Part shown: positions 33,551-44,264 of the stretch, piece after piece | How the letters are laid out: each line of letters begins with the position of its first letter | Position numbering within the stretch: the stretch's first letter is position 1 | Assembly: GCA_037179335.1 (NCBI GenBank) | Contig: JAKZHN010000027.1 | Span: forward strand, 310,001 to 374,000 | From: Cyclaneusma minus | Taxonomy: Eukaryota > Ascomycota > Leotiomycetes > Marthamycetales > Marthamycetaceae | Direction: 5' to 3' | Length of the DNA stretch: 64,000 bases | The notes under the pieces: generated by a model | What the model was told of the DNA's origin: nothing | Database searches by the model: none | Seen by the model: the letters and a program-made list of their open reading frames with translations, nothing else | Translations under genes and position numbers: made by a program

Positions 33551-35434
33551 TCAATCCGCATTATTGTGCGGGCGTGGCCTGAACAGATTGAGAAACAATC
33601 GCAACCTTCCTCCAAAGCCAAATCGTCGCCTCTCTCTTTCTCTATCTCCCTGCACCGAATTGGTGCTGTTTGATGCGAGCTCCGAAGCATCGGCCGTCTT
33701 GATGCGACTATGTCTCTTTGATTGACGACGTGGGGAAGGTTGCATGGACTGAGGTCGAGTCCGTCCTTCGCCTTGTGGTTCACGAATATCTGGGTAAGTC
33801 CCGAAGGCCCCGAGTGCGGAAGTCAGATTCGCAACCTCAAGACGCCCAGCTGGCATCGAGGCCCGCTTTGATGATAGTGGGGTTTGAGAAAACTCGCTAT
33901 CGCGTTCGGGAGAGCTATTGTTATTGAGCGAACTGCCCGGATTGGGACTGGTCCCGTTTCGTCGGGCTGCCGCCCTTTGCATAAAAGCTGTGCCAGAGGA
34001 GACTGTACATCTTGGTGTTGCAGTAGGATCTAATGGTGAAGAAGCGACTCCGGTGCTGCGGCGTTTTGACGCACTGCGAAGAATCTTGCCACCGATGGAA
34101 TTGGAGCAGGGCGAAAGGTTATCAGGAGAGGTAGGTCTGACTTCTGGGCCAGCTCCATTGTTCGTATCGGACATGAGCGAGGCTGCGCGTGATCTGTTGC
34201 CGCTGAGGGGAGAACTGGTGCATGTTGTCGGAGAAACGATGGCCGAGTCGTCGTAATGGAAGTAAGGCGATCGTCCTTCTCGGAGCGCAACCCAAACGGC
34301 GGTAACCTGAATCAATATTTTCATCTCATCATCTATAGGTTGCTGCGTCCGCTCTCGCTCCTCATTTTCGTCTCCAGGAAGAGTTTCACCTCCAGCTGAT
34401 GTAGGGATTGGGCGACTCGGAGGATATCGGCGGGCTGTTGCCGAGACTGTAGTATAATAATCCGGGATATCGAGCGTGCTGTGAGTCAAAGTACCCATGA
34501 TAGGGTGACGACGAGAGTTCGGGTTGACCATGCTGAATGTGTGCTTGTATAGGGGAGCATGAGGATCGTCCAGTTTCGCGGTGACTGGCCGTCGTACCCA
34601 TCTTGCCGTCTTCTTGTTGTCATTTTCGTCCACCGTCGTGAATTCGTACATCCCATTTGGCATCGGCGTGGCGTCCCATACTGATCCATCGTCCAGACAA
34701 ATCTCGGCCCGCCCAAGATTCTCATTCCGGATCTGACAGATGACCGCGATAACATCTCGATCCCTCACGCCACAATCACTGGAGTCAGTGTCGTCTTCTT
34801 CTGGTGCGTCGTAGTCTTCACTAGACACAATCATAACGTCGTTGACCCCCAAGTCGCCTCTGCCTCGGAACTTCGATTTGGCCAGGGTAGGGAGCACAAC
34901 CTTGGCGGTTGGCAGGACATCCAGAGTTGGGGTAGGCCGCGAGTCTGCGGAGAGTTTCTGTAGCTGCAGAAGAATCTTAGGACGGATTTGTAGCAAACTT
35001 CGACGGTTGCTGTTGACAGTCGACTTCGTGACCCTCGTAGGAGCTGGGTGGGCAAAGTGGAATGTGGTGACCATGCGAGGCATCCTACTCCTCCTCTTTC
35101 GCCTCCTGCTTCCGGTTGATGTCACGGACAGCACAGTACTCTCAGAAGAAGTGTATCCTCCATCTTCGGCCTCTGGCTCTGGATCCATGAAGGTGACTGC
35201 TTTGTCTCTCGCGGACTTCGTTGAAGCAGACCTCGCGCGTCGGGGCTGGGGAGCAAGTGGTTGAATGACTGATGGTTGAAGGACCGACGATTGAAGGACT
35301 GGCGAAGTAGCTAATCTTGGGACAGGCGACGACAGGGCAGCTCGAATTAGAGGACTTCTCCTTGGTTGAGGAGAACTGGGCGTGGGGGAGTATTCATGCT
35401 TATGAAAGCCCGTTGCAGAGTGTAGGTACATCAT
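33551..35434 (-). CDS. Conserved-looking fungal protein of unknown function
   Basis: Single exon of 627 residues; two adjacent Met codons (MMYLHS) mark the start. The N-terminus is Ser/Pro/Arg-rich and disordered, with short Leu-Gln-Pro-Ser repeats (SSVLQPSVIQPLAPQP). A central block (about residues 200-340) looks folded: DRDVIAVICQIRNENLGRAE, ICLDDGSVWDATPMPNGMYE, KKTARWVRRP and HTFSMVNPNSRRHPIMGTLT. After it come DDEMKILIQVTAVWVALREG and another long Ser/Asn/Pro-rich tail. The last residues are basic (RRRFGFGGRLRLFLNLFRPR) and could bind membrane or nucleic acid. I do not recognise a named domain and assign no function. Codon use and length argue for a real gene. Confidence 0.75.
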   Translation of the reverse strand: MMYLHSATGFHKHEYSPTPSSPQPRRSPLIRAALSSPVPRLATSPVLQSSVLQPSVIQPLAPQPRRARSASTKSARDKAVTFMDPEPEAEDGGYTSSESTVLSVTSTGSRRRKRRSRMPRMVTTFHFAHPAPTRVTKSTVNSNRRSLLQIRPKILLQLQKLSADSRPTPTLDVLPTAKVVLPTLAKSKFRGRGDLGVNDVMIVSSEDYDAPEEDDTDSSDCGVRDRDVIAVICQIRNENLGRAEICLDDGSVWDATPMPNGMYEFTTVDENDNKKTARWVRRPVTAKLDDPHAPLYKHTFSMVNPNSRRHPIMGTLTHSTLDIPDYYTTVSATARRYPPSRPIPTSAGGETLPGDENEERERTQQPIDDEMKILIQVTAVWVALREGRSPYFHYDDSAIVSPTTCTSSPLSGNRSRAASLMSDTNNGAGPEVRPTSPDNLSPCSNSIGGKILRSASKRRSTGVASSPLDPTATPRCTVSSGTAFMQRAAARRNGTSPNPGSSLNNNSSPERDSEFSQTPLSSKRASMPAGRLEVANLTSALGAFGTYPDIREPQGEGRTRPQSMQPSPRRQSKRHSRIKTADASELASNSTNSVQGDRERERRRFGFGGRLRLFLNLFRPRPHNNAD

Positions 35435-38400
35435 GGTGAGTAGTTGCTATGGCTCCAGGCCAACTCGAAGGTATGGAAGAGGAAAGGGCGAATTGTGGTT
35501 GAAAGTGTGCAGCTTCGACCAGAATTCGAAGGAGAAGCGAAAGTTGAATCAGGTATATAGTAGGATGAACGAGGGAGCGATCACATCTCCATATAAATGT
35601 GGATCCGTCAGTGCTTCGTCTTGGTCCCGACGAGGCGGGATATCAATCGATTCGGTTCGAGCTATGGCGCTGCAGGCCGTAGGGCTGATGACGATCAAAG
35701 CTTGCGCGTGGCTAGCAAGCAGATTCGTGGCAAGCTGGCGTAGGTAGAAGAAGAGTCGACAAAGAATCAGGAAGGCCGGAGGTAGGATGAAGCTAGAGAC
35801 GGGAGTGGACAAAGGCACGAGGCAATCTGGCGAAACAGTCGGGTGGTAGCACGAAAGGATTGAGGGACAGAATTATTCAAGTATTTTGTTGATGGACTGG
35901 TCGCGCATCAACCCCCCTGAGATTTGTAAGTCGACAAGGAGTGGATTTCCAACGGTACGTAACCAGCAGCGCCGTTGGGGCTGGTCGTGGCGGTCTGATT
36001 TTCTGGTCAAATCGAGGCCAGTGGAGATTAGCGGACGTCGCAGTATTGACTTCTCAGATGTCGCGACTCCTTGAGGCTGAATGCGATGCACAATGAAGCT
36101 GGCTTCAAACAAGGTTGGCGGTCTATCGATTTGCAGGGTGCAGATGTTCATGCCGGGCGACGCAAAAAGGGGGGGAGGGGCGGCGCTCAGATTATTTATT
36201 GATCCCGCTCACCGGATGCTCAGTCTGCCCGCTCGATCTAGGTCATCTAGTGTGCTTTCCGCAGATGTACTTGGATTCAGTATGTGATGGTCCATCACAG
36301 TCCTGGACGCGTTCTGCCGCATATTTGGGAGACATCCGAGTCCGAATGCTTGACCTGACTAGCGCCGTCCAAATTAAATCCGACTCTGGCCCTCCCGTCG
36401 TGTCTCTCCTGCAACTCTAGCCTAGTAAGGGTATCATTGCCTCTCTATCTACCAACACACCGACTCTGACCATCAATCCACATGCTGCTTTTTTGGGCTG
36501 CCAAGAAAATCAGATAAATCGCCTTTGCTGCTGTCTTGGCTGTCGACACCCTTTTCAATGTTCCACGCCGTGAAATCGAAGAAGTGGTGGAAATATGCAG
36601 CTCGCAGACCAATGATCGCCCAGCCTGAGCCCCTGCAAGATCACCCGACTCTGCAATAATGCCCCCCTAACGGACTGCAGTTGGTAGAGACAACTTAAGC
36701 TGGCTGGCACCTCAAGCTTGGCACTCCTCGGCCTCGGACGCTTTTGAGAATAAGACACCGCGACGACGTCAATTGACTCTCCCTCCCCCGCCCGTGATTT
36801 CTGCCTTCGTGTCGACCCCGCCCTTTGACTTCGCAGAGTTCAAGACATCATGAAACACTTCTCTAGCGCCTTTTTCCAAGCCATGGAATCGATCTATCCA
36901 GTCCCCAGCCCGGCCACGCCATTCAAGCCATAAAGAAGTCTCCGGACCCCGGGACTAGAAAAAGATCCCAGAAGCTTGGAGGATCTTCGCTCGGCAGCTT
37001 GCAAGCTCCTGCTTCCCGGAACTTAGGCCAGCGCCGGCTGGCTCGGATGAAACAACGACCCGTCTCCATTCTTGACTCGCCATTCGTGATGTGGAGGTCA
37101 AGTTGCAGCTAGAAAGGCTTGACGGAGCGTATTTTTATACATCGGCTTGCTTTGGCGGCACGTGGTAACCAGCGTTTTCAAACTTCAATGTTTTTGGATA
37201 ATTTGGTTCTCAGGGGCTCGCCACAATCCATGATTTTCAAACAAAGATTCCTGTTTTCGAAATCCTAGATGACCCAGTCGCCTGAAAGTCTGTGATGCTT
37301 TACAGTCCGGGAGAACATAGGTACGCTCGAGCTTGTATATGAGTCGCGTTCAGGAACTGAATTTAGGCACAGTAGCTTAATCCAACTTCAAGTTCAACAG
37401 GTTTCAAGTCTAAGTAATACCTCGGACTTCAAGTCACAATTTATAACCAATGACGTGGTTCAGCCTCAACAGTTCAACGTGACCAATGACCAGAACCGTT
37501 AAACATCAAATAACTTAGTTCACGTCCAATCATCTCAAATCACTATTTGATATTTCGGTTCCACCAACATCTCAAATCAAGCTCATAGTCTCATCTTCGC
37601 GAATGAAATCTGGAATATCCATTTTGTCCATTTTTTCCATACCAACACGGAACACAGATTCCAGCACACCAAAGTATTCTGAGTTTCCTTGATCGAGGAT
37701 TCCTATCTGTGTTTCCATCAATCTTACATCTCACAGCTTCGTTGCTACTCGGATTCTCAAGCTGTGGCTAGGCTCCGAATTCCTCTCTCTTACTTTATTC
37801 AGGGATGCAGAAACGAAATGAAATAAGGCTGGAGATGATCCACCGTGGATGGACTGTCCATGGGTACCTAGGTAGGTACGGATAGCATCAGTACCGGCTT
37901 TCCGAACACTATTTTTATTTCAGCAATGTCGGTTCACCTCCGACCACCATCAGATTGCGAGGCGACTCCATGACTGGAAGTTCGAGGCTACAAAGCAGGA
38001 ATTGGAAACCCCAAGGGCCCAAGCAACGCTAATCCCGAGTATAGCGGAAACCTTTGATCCTATTCTCAACTCCTACAATCAAATCAAGTCAATTTCTCGA
38101 AGCGACCCGGTATACCACCAGATTGAATCTCGGAATTCATGCGCAAGAAAAGACTCTGTGTCTGGCAAAGGATGACAAGAATGGAGTGCTGTTTGACAAA
38201 CTGGAAGAATTCAGCACTATGCGGATGGTGCTGAAGTACGCAGACTTTGTGGTGCAGAATCTGACAGCAATAAAAGACTGCGAACGGGCGATGTTCGAGA
38301 AACCAGTGGTGTTACAAGGGGGAGAAAAGCCCACCAGGTGAACTGAAATCAGGCTGATGAGTAATGGAGTGTGATTGTGAAGCATATCGAGAAAGAGGAA

Positions 38401-38486
38401 GCCGACACCAAAGCGAGATGGCCTGAAGGTGTTTCCTACCTGGATAGAACCGTCCCACAGCCATTTCTCCAGCTTTTCGGGAACCT
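35435..38486. other. 3-kb gene-poor region
   Basis: No gene is supported. It begins with the promoter side of the 627-residue gene. A run of G (aaaaagggggggagggg) lies near 36165. Around 37390-37530 there are loosely repeated words (cttcaagttcaac, cagttcaac, accaatgac twice). A 95-codon frame at 38054-38341 (LCLAKDDKNGVLFDKLEEF) looks mildly protein-like, but I do not recognise it and no splice partner is evident. The region may be decayed gene material. Confidence 0.4.
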
Positions 38487-39023
38487 TTGTCAGGAATGCA
38501 ACATGGATCCCATGACACCTTGCCGCAGGCCAAGCTATACCGCCAATGCGATCGCGACGACGATCTGGCAGACTGTGTCATACTTGAACGTCCCGTCGAG
38601 TTCTCAGCTTCTCCGACCGAACTACAGACAACCGGCGAACTTGACCCCTCGCCACGATCACCCATGGACCTGCCAATCGCCCTGTCGACTCCCTTATTGA
38701 AAGACGTTCTGAACCTCGACGATTGCCAACAAATAGCGACATTTATTCTCCGCGAACGTCTGTCCCTCGAAAATTGGGCTCCGGCTCCCAAATATAAGTA
38801 TATCTCGTGGTGGATCTGGAATGGGTTTAAAGTATTCAAAAAACGCCGTTTCGTTCAAATTCCCCATCAAATCGATCCCGATACGCAGCTAGCCTCCGCC
38901 ACTGAAGACTGGAGACTAAATACCAATTGGACGGAAAAAGTGTACGAGAAAACGCCGAAAGGCATGAGCAGCAGACGCAGCAATATATATTGGACTCTGA
39001 AGCGGATGATATCGAGGATCTAA
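38487..39023 (+). CDS. Unrecognised open frame, possible gene fragment
   Basis: About 178 codons are open; the first ATG lies at about 38496 (MQHGSHDTLPQ). Parts look protein-like (LLKDVLNLDDCQQIATFILR, RLSLENWAPAPKYKYISWWI), with mixed composition and no low-complexity tract. No domain is recognised. A competing frame overlaps its first third. It stops at 39021-39023 with no obvious donor nearby. It may be the front of a decayed gene that continues towards the UstYa-like remnant, but I cannot join them convincingly. Confidence 0.25.
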   Translation: MSGMQHGSHDTLPQAKLYRQCDRDDDLADCVILERPVEFSASPTELQTTGELDPSPRSPMDLPIALSTPLLKDVLNLDDCQQIATFILRERLSLENWAPAPKYKYISWWIWNGFKVFKKRRFVQIPHQIDPDTQLASATEDWRLNTNWTEKVYEKTPKGMSSRRSNIYWTLKRMISRI

Positions 39024-39307
39024 GAAGAGCAGGAGGTCCCTCGGAAACGCAGGAGGCCGAGCTGGAACGGCAGCGAGAGGAGATCTAATCCCACAGGTAC
39101 GTAATGGAGTTCTACGACGTGGTGGACAGAATTACAGAACATATGGACGATTTATGGAAGAAACTGGAGGGTTTTGAGGTGCCTCGAGAGCACGTGAAGG
39201 ACAGAATCGCCCTTTTTTTTTGCAGCAGGGGAGATCGTGGGGAAGTACGAGCTGTTGGAGGAACCCAATACATGCATGTTTTGTTGCGGGTCGTGCGATG
39301 GGAGTGA

Positions 39308-39942
39308 AGATGGTGTCTTTTGTCCTTTCCCACTGATCTGGCGCCAGCTCCCGTCATCACTGTGTCCGAGGCAGATATGCTCAGCGCTGGTGCTGCCTTG
39401 GACTCGGTACGAGTGCCTGAATCTGCTGGAGGTGGCTACCTAGCTTAGCTCGACGGATTCCACGCCCTGCATTGCCTCCGCGTGCTCTGGTTTGATCACC
39501 ACTCCGAGGAGATCCCGGAGACCAAGAAGTCCAAGCTAGAGAATTCACGACACTACGAAGCACATTACGAACACTGTGTCGACCTCGTACGGCAGAGCCT
39601 GACCTGTCATTTTGAGTGAGCTCGCCTTCCTCCAGTCATTGCTCTGAGAAAAGAATGGACTGACACACTTGCAGCACCAGCTTTGCGACTTTCAATTGGC
39701 TTGTCGACATTGGCGAGCCATTCCCCTTTTTTTCGAACCCCAAGAAATGCCTCGAGTTGGACAAGATCTTGGACTGGACACACGAGCACAAGTTTCGTAA
39801 GCCAAAGGGCTTTGCCTGGGAGGCTCCTGATGACGCTCATTTGGTCAGAGTAGTCGACCGTGTTGCGCAATGGGATGAGCCTCGAGTAGACAAGTATGGG
39901 AACGTGCTGTGCAGACTTTGCAGCCCTTGGTCAGCTCGATGA
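39308..39942 (+). pseudogene. UstYa-like (DUF3328) gene remnant with an in-frame TAG
   Basis: UstYa-like proteins are oxidases or cyclases that act on fungal ribosomal peptide products. Two HxxHC motifs, the family hallmark, are present in order: FHALHCLRV and YEHCVDLVRQSL. Before them is VSEADMLSAGAAL, and after them, across a 59-nt intron (39616-39674, GTGAGC...TTGCAG), comes FATFNWLVDIGEPFPFFSNP, then CLELDKILDWTHEHKF, as expected for the family C-terminus. The frame is broken by TAG at 39446-39448, between GGGYLA and LDGFHALHC. No N-terminal membrane segment or start is identifiable upstream, so the 5' end is also missing or rearranged. No precursor-peptide gene or other pathway gene is seen nearby. 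Confidence 0.7.
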
Positions 39943-40630
39943 GTGGTGTTGGCCAAGTGGTTCGGCGACGTAAAATCATCGGCTACAGAGAACCTCCGGG
40001 CATGCCATCAAGTAGTTAGGAGCACACATCCGCATGCCATGGGGGTACTGAGCAAAGGATTCAGGCCGTGTCGATAGGCTCCATGAACGAGACTTGGTTT
40101 CGTGTAGCTCACATGCTTCCAGTCCCCTTCCGACTTGATCCAATCCAGCCTGCTGAATTGCGATGAATTGGTGATTGGGGAGAGGAACGATTCTCTGCAT
40201 GCGTGAGAAGAGGGAGATAGCTTAACAGTATACCCTCGGGCTTGTCGTTAAACAGTGCGAAGCCTGCCAAAAACAGTTAAATCAACGCGTCCATTTCTTA
40301 CACTGACTTTTCCGACTTCGGGCACTGCAGCCATCTACGGTGTTTTGCCTATATTATTTTCCATTTGTGTTATTAAGTACTTTGTACAGAGATTAGAAAC
40401 CGTATGTACCTCTGTATCGTAATGACTAATCAATGAGGCATCCTCCCCGTCTCCCCGTATATAAATACCTCCCCCCTCCCCCCTCCCCCTACTCTTAGCT
40501 TCTTGATCTTTAGAGACAACATCACCCGGAATGACCTGCACCGTCCACGTACTCTCGAGTGTGCTATATCCCAATCACACGTCATCTTAAAACCGACTTG
40601 CGGATAGCAACCAACATTTCCTGTCGCAAG
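39943..40630. other. Intergenic region, promoter side of the GNAT gene
   Basis: No gene is seen. Its right half carries the TATA box and pyrimidine tract listed separately. Confidence 0.5.
40458..40497 (+). promoter_or_regulatory. TATA box and pyrimidine tract ahead of the GNAT gene
   Basis: TATATAAATA at 40458-40467 is directly followed by a C/T-only run with three groups of five or six C (ending about 40497). The GNAT start codon is 164 bp further on. A TATA box plus CT-rich start region is a common fungal promoter pattern; transcription here is inferred. Confidence 0.5.
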
Positions 40631-41233
40631 ATGTCTTCTCCAAGTCTCAGTCTTCGCACTGAACATCTTGTCCTTCGTTCCGCCGCTCCCTCCGATGCCG
40701 CCCCCCTCGCAGCCCTTTTTGCCAACCCCCTCAACACACTGCATGAACCGCACAAGCCAAGCAACCCAACAGAAGAAGAGTACCAGCGCCGAATCGCCAA
40801 ATGGGAGGACCTACGCGCTCGGGGGCAAGCCTCCTTTCTCGTCATTTGCCGCCGCCCAACAACAGAGACGGGATCAGTCTCACCATCTGCGGATAATGTC
40901 ATCGGCTTCGGCGGCATCAACAACATCTCTACAAACGAGCAGGGTAAGCGAACTGCGGATCTGGGGGTGCTGATCGACAGCTCCGAGTGGAGGAAGGGCT
41001 ACGGGCGGGAAGCGTTGCGGGCTACGTTGGAATTTGCATTCCGGAAGGTGGACGCGGATGGCGCCGGATGCGACGAGGCCCTTTTTGAGACATTGGCGGT
41101 GAACAAGCCGTTTCAGGGCCTGGCTGATGGCATGGGGATGGCGAAGTGGAAGCAGGTGAAGAGTAACGGAAAAGAGGTCGAATACAGGTTCGGCAAAGAG
41201 GATTGGGAGGGAATGAAGGATGAAACGGCATGA
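40631..41233 (+). CDS. GNAT-family N-acetyltransferase (RimJ/RimL-like)
   Basis: 200 residues in one exon. The start at 40631 (aagATGTCT) is chosen over an upstream in-frame Met because the family N-terminus begins with the strand LRTEHLVLRSAAPSDAAPL. The acetyl-CoA loop region is recognisable: GVLIDSSEWRKGYGREALRA, with the R/Q-x-x-G-x-G/A type turn as RKGYGRE. It is followed by a helix (TLEFAFRKV) and TLAVNKPFQGLADGMGM. Substrate is unknown: these enzymes modify protein N-termini, amino acids or small amines. The gene lies tail to tail with the GST gene. Confidence 0.88.
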   Translation: MSSPSLSLRTEHLVLRSAAPSDAAPLAALFANPLNTLHEPHKPSNPTEEEYQRRIAKWEDLRARGQASFLVICRRPTTETGSVSPSADNVIGFGGINNISTNEQGKRTADLGVLIDSSEWRKGYGREALRATLEFAFRKVDADGAGCDEALFETLAVNKPFQGLADGMGMAKWKQVKSNGKEVEYRFGKEDWEGMKDETA

Positions 41234-41661
41234 ATCGGACCACCGAGCTGCTGTCTTCCTGATTGAGATTATCACACGTGACTGGTGGCATCATCATTGG
41301 GCGCGAGCCTCTCTGCGGAATTACGTCCATCTACGAGCACGCAGATTGTACCTAGTCGCAGTATTGCCGTCATGTGACGGCCCTGGACCAGAGAGCTCTC
41401 CCCGGCTAGCCAGCCGAAAAAGCCCTAGTGTCATGGCGCGGGCCGAGGATTACGTGAGGCAACAAGGAGCTGGGTATAGGTATGTATTGTGCTAAAAAAA
41501 AGAGGTTTAGGGCAAGAAGCCTTTTAAATCATGATTCATGAAACCCCAGGATACCAGCCTGTAACAGCACCCTCACACAACTTCCTCGTCGCTCCAGTAA
41601 ATCCTACCTCATCCTCAACCCTCCTCACCAAGCCCAATTACTCATCCCTCCTCTCGACTCT
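41234..41661. other. Short convergent intergenic region
   Basis: 428 bp between the GNAT and GST 3' ends. Nothing is recognised beyond likely 3' UTRs. Confidence 0.5.
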
Positions 41662-42832
41662 TCAACGAAGCTGCAACGGAACATGCTCCTTGGGTAACAT
41701 ATCCGGCACCGGCCCCCTCGGAACAAACTTCTGTTTACTCGCCCTCGCATAGCCCTCCCTGTACGCCTTAAAATCGACCGTCTTCTCTCCAAAAGCTCCA
41801 CTCTCATGATAAAACAACCTCTGATACCAGCTCTGCAAGTACGGGTAATCGTGTCTGATCATTTTCAAATTGCACTTGAATAGCGTGTGATATGCCACAT
41901 CGAATCGTGCAATCGTAACATATAGACGAATATCGGCATCCGTAATATGTTCGCCGAAAAGATAGGGACTTGGGGTTTGGGAAGCGAGGAGGCCTTCGAG
42001 TCGATCGAGAGAGGCGAAGAGGGGGAAGACGTTCTCATCATAAGCTTCTTGCGAAATGGCAAAGCCGCATTTGTACACGCCATTGTTGACAGTATGGTAT
42101 ACCCAGTCATTCAATTCATCGATTTCTTTCAGCTTGTGGGATGGAAGGAGACCGCCATCTGGCTTGTTAATTTCGCGCTTTTCAGCGGGGAGCAGCGAAT
42201 CGAAACAGGTGTAGAACATGCGGATGATCTCGGCGCTCTCGTTGTTGACGATGGTGGCGTGGTGGGTGTCCCAGAGGATGGGGACGGTGAAGCGGCCGCT
42301 GTAGCTGGGTGAGGCTTTTAGGTAGAGAATTTTTAGGAATTTGGCGAAGCCGTAGATGGGGTCCTTGTCGGCGGTGCCGTCGCGGCCGGTGAATGCCCTG
42401 GGGGGTGTTAGTCACGTGATATATCTAGCAAAAAGAAAGGCAGTAGGTAGTTTTCGTGGAAATGCAGTGCGGGACGAACCAGCCATCCTCGAACAAGTCA
42501 CAATCTCCCACGACGAGCTGGATTATGTCTTCGAGGCCTTTCAAGGACCTCACGATGTTCGTGCGGTGTGCCCAAGGGCAACCGAGGTTGATATACAAGA
42601 CCTAACAACATTATCTGGTCAGAAACTTCTAGAATTCCCATCAATTACAAATGGTATTTCTCTATTAAGTGGAAGAAGTGAGTCTCACATATCTGTCTTT
42701 CTCGGGCGGAAAGTGAGAGCCTGGCTCTGACGAAATCCAGGATCGAAACACCGAATCCTTTCGGTCGTAACGGCCAGTGGCATCGGCGTCGTCGTGGATA
42801 GATTGGTCGGATGTCTTAGGTGAGGTAGCCAT
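41662..42832 (-). CDS. ECM4: Ecm4/Gto-type glutathione S-transferase (glutathionyl-hydroquinone reductase family)
   Basis: Three exons: 42832-42689, 42601-42480 and 42397-41662. They total 1002 nt, giving 333 residues. The introns are 87 and 82 nt; the second donor (GTTCGT) is weak, but the join DGW/AFTGRDGT fits the family. The catalytic motif GCPWAHR is present with Cys near residue 56, followed by NIVRSLKGLEDIIQLVV. The thioredoxin-like part continues with YSGRFTVPILWDTHHATIVN and NESAEIIRMFY. The helical C-terminal domain includes GEHITDADIRLYVTIARFD. Relatives reduce glutathionyl-hydroquinones or act as omega-like GSTs, cytosolic or peroxisomal. The start is chosen at MATSPKTSD for its good context (accATGGC). 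Confidence 0.95.
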
Positions 42833-44264
42833 GGTCACTGTATGTAGTAGTCTGGTTTGTCTCGCAGAGTGGTGGTGCGGTTCAGAAAGGTTAGTAGATA
42901 TGTACTGCCGACGGCACTTGGTTGACTTTCTGGCGAAGAGACTTACCTTATGGGAGTCCGGTGAATGAGCCCAGCGGCATTGCAATTTAAGGCAAATGCC
43001 TTAATGCCCTGATGCCCTGATGCTATTTCAGATTCTAATGCCGCACTGGTGCCGTTGTAAATGCTGCAAAAGCACAAGGACCCTTTTTTATTTTCGCCCG
43101 CATCAAGGCACTGCTACAGCACTACGAACGATAAACTATCCTGCGTATGCACGGTAAGGTAGGCTTAGGAGAGTATTAGGGTTCCGGGGTAGGGAAGCGG
43201 GCTTGTGAGTTCAAGTTGCAAACGACAGCGGCTGGGAAATGTAAAATTGAGAACTTGGAAAGCAAGTAATGGGAGAAGAAGAGTGTTTCAGTCATTCGCA
43301 AGATTGACAAGCCTGACAGACGCCAAAGAACGAGGGACTGGTAAGAGGCTGTATTGGTAAGCTTCCATCTCCCGCGCTACCGTTACATGGCTCTTGGACG
43401 TTGGCACTTGGAGTGAGAGCAATCCAGGTAATTGAGAAAGCGAGAAAAAACCAAATAACTTCAAGTTCTGAGGAAAATGCGAAACTAGGACATGACAAAA
43501 TGTTTAAAAGAACTTAGCGTGTTAGGAAGACTACTGGGTGACGAGCTGTTTTGCACGCAGAAAAAGTTCCACCACGAGTCAACCAGCCGGTGGTACTAAG
43601 GGTAGCAGGCGGGAAGCAGTTGCGCTTGAACTTGGACTTGAAGCTGAGCTCGAATTTGAAACTGAAGCTGCGCTTGAATTTAAAGTTGAAGCTGCTAAGT
43701 TGAAGTTCCGCTTAAACTTCAACCTTGGACTTGAACTTGAAGTTTGCGTTTGAACTTGAGCTTGAAGTTGAAGCTGTCAAGTTGAAGTTCTGCTTGAATT
43801 GAAGAGAAGGCTGATCACTTGGTCAGCCTGGACATACCTAGGAGCTTGACATGCAGCCAACAGAAGAAAGATTTAATTGAGTACATTCCTGTCCATGCCT
43901 TACGTTAATATTCGTACATAGTATCGTAGCAAGGTTTCATATTTCCTCCGAGCTGGACCGAATTTAAAATGTGCTCAGACCAGTGTTTCTGGGGGATCGC
44001 CGCTAAACCTCCCCAGCCTTGCCAAGAACTTCAATTGAGCTCGAAGCTCCACAAATTTCGACTCCACGACTGCACGCTGAACTAGCGTTAATTGGAAACC
44101 GAGCAAAGCACCGCCGAATAATTCGAAGGGACCATCGAATTGCTGTGCTTGTAGCTGCCGCCAGACCATATCTCGTCCAAGACCTCACCATGACCCGGTG
44201 ATCCATCGACCCGACTATCTTGATTGCGCCCAAGGGAGTCCAGGGGTCTGGCAACAGCTTCAAG
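42833..44264. other. 1.4-kb intergenic region with a hexamer minisatellite
   Basis: No gene is supported. It holds a short tandem run of atgccctg-type decamers (about 42999-43022) and the repeat array at 43621-43804. The last 260 bp before the ZIP gene are presumably its promoter. Confidence 0.5.
43621..43804. repeat. Hexamer-based minisatellite (cttgaa/gttgaa family)
   Basis: About 184 bp are built from variants of a hexamer, cttgaa, gttgaa and cttgga, mixed with aagctg. A larger repeat is superimposed: gttgaagctgctaagttgaa at about 43685 recurs as gttgaagctgtcaagttgaa at about 43766, about 81 bp later. The forward frame reads as alternating Glu/Leu/Lys, which reflects the repeat and not a gene. 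Confidence 0.75.

Noticed and set aside
36850..36933. 27-codon frame starting MKHFSSAFFQAM
   Set aside because: Too short, with no conserved feature, no nearby partner and no promoter signal.
43538..43753. 71-codon Glu/Leu/Lys-rich frame
   Set aside because: It is a direct translation of the hexamer minisatellite and not a gene.
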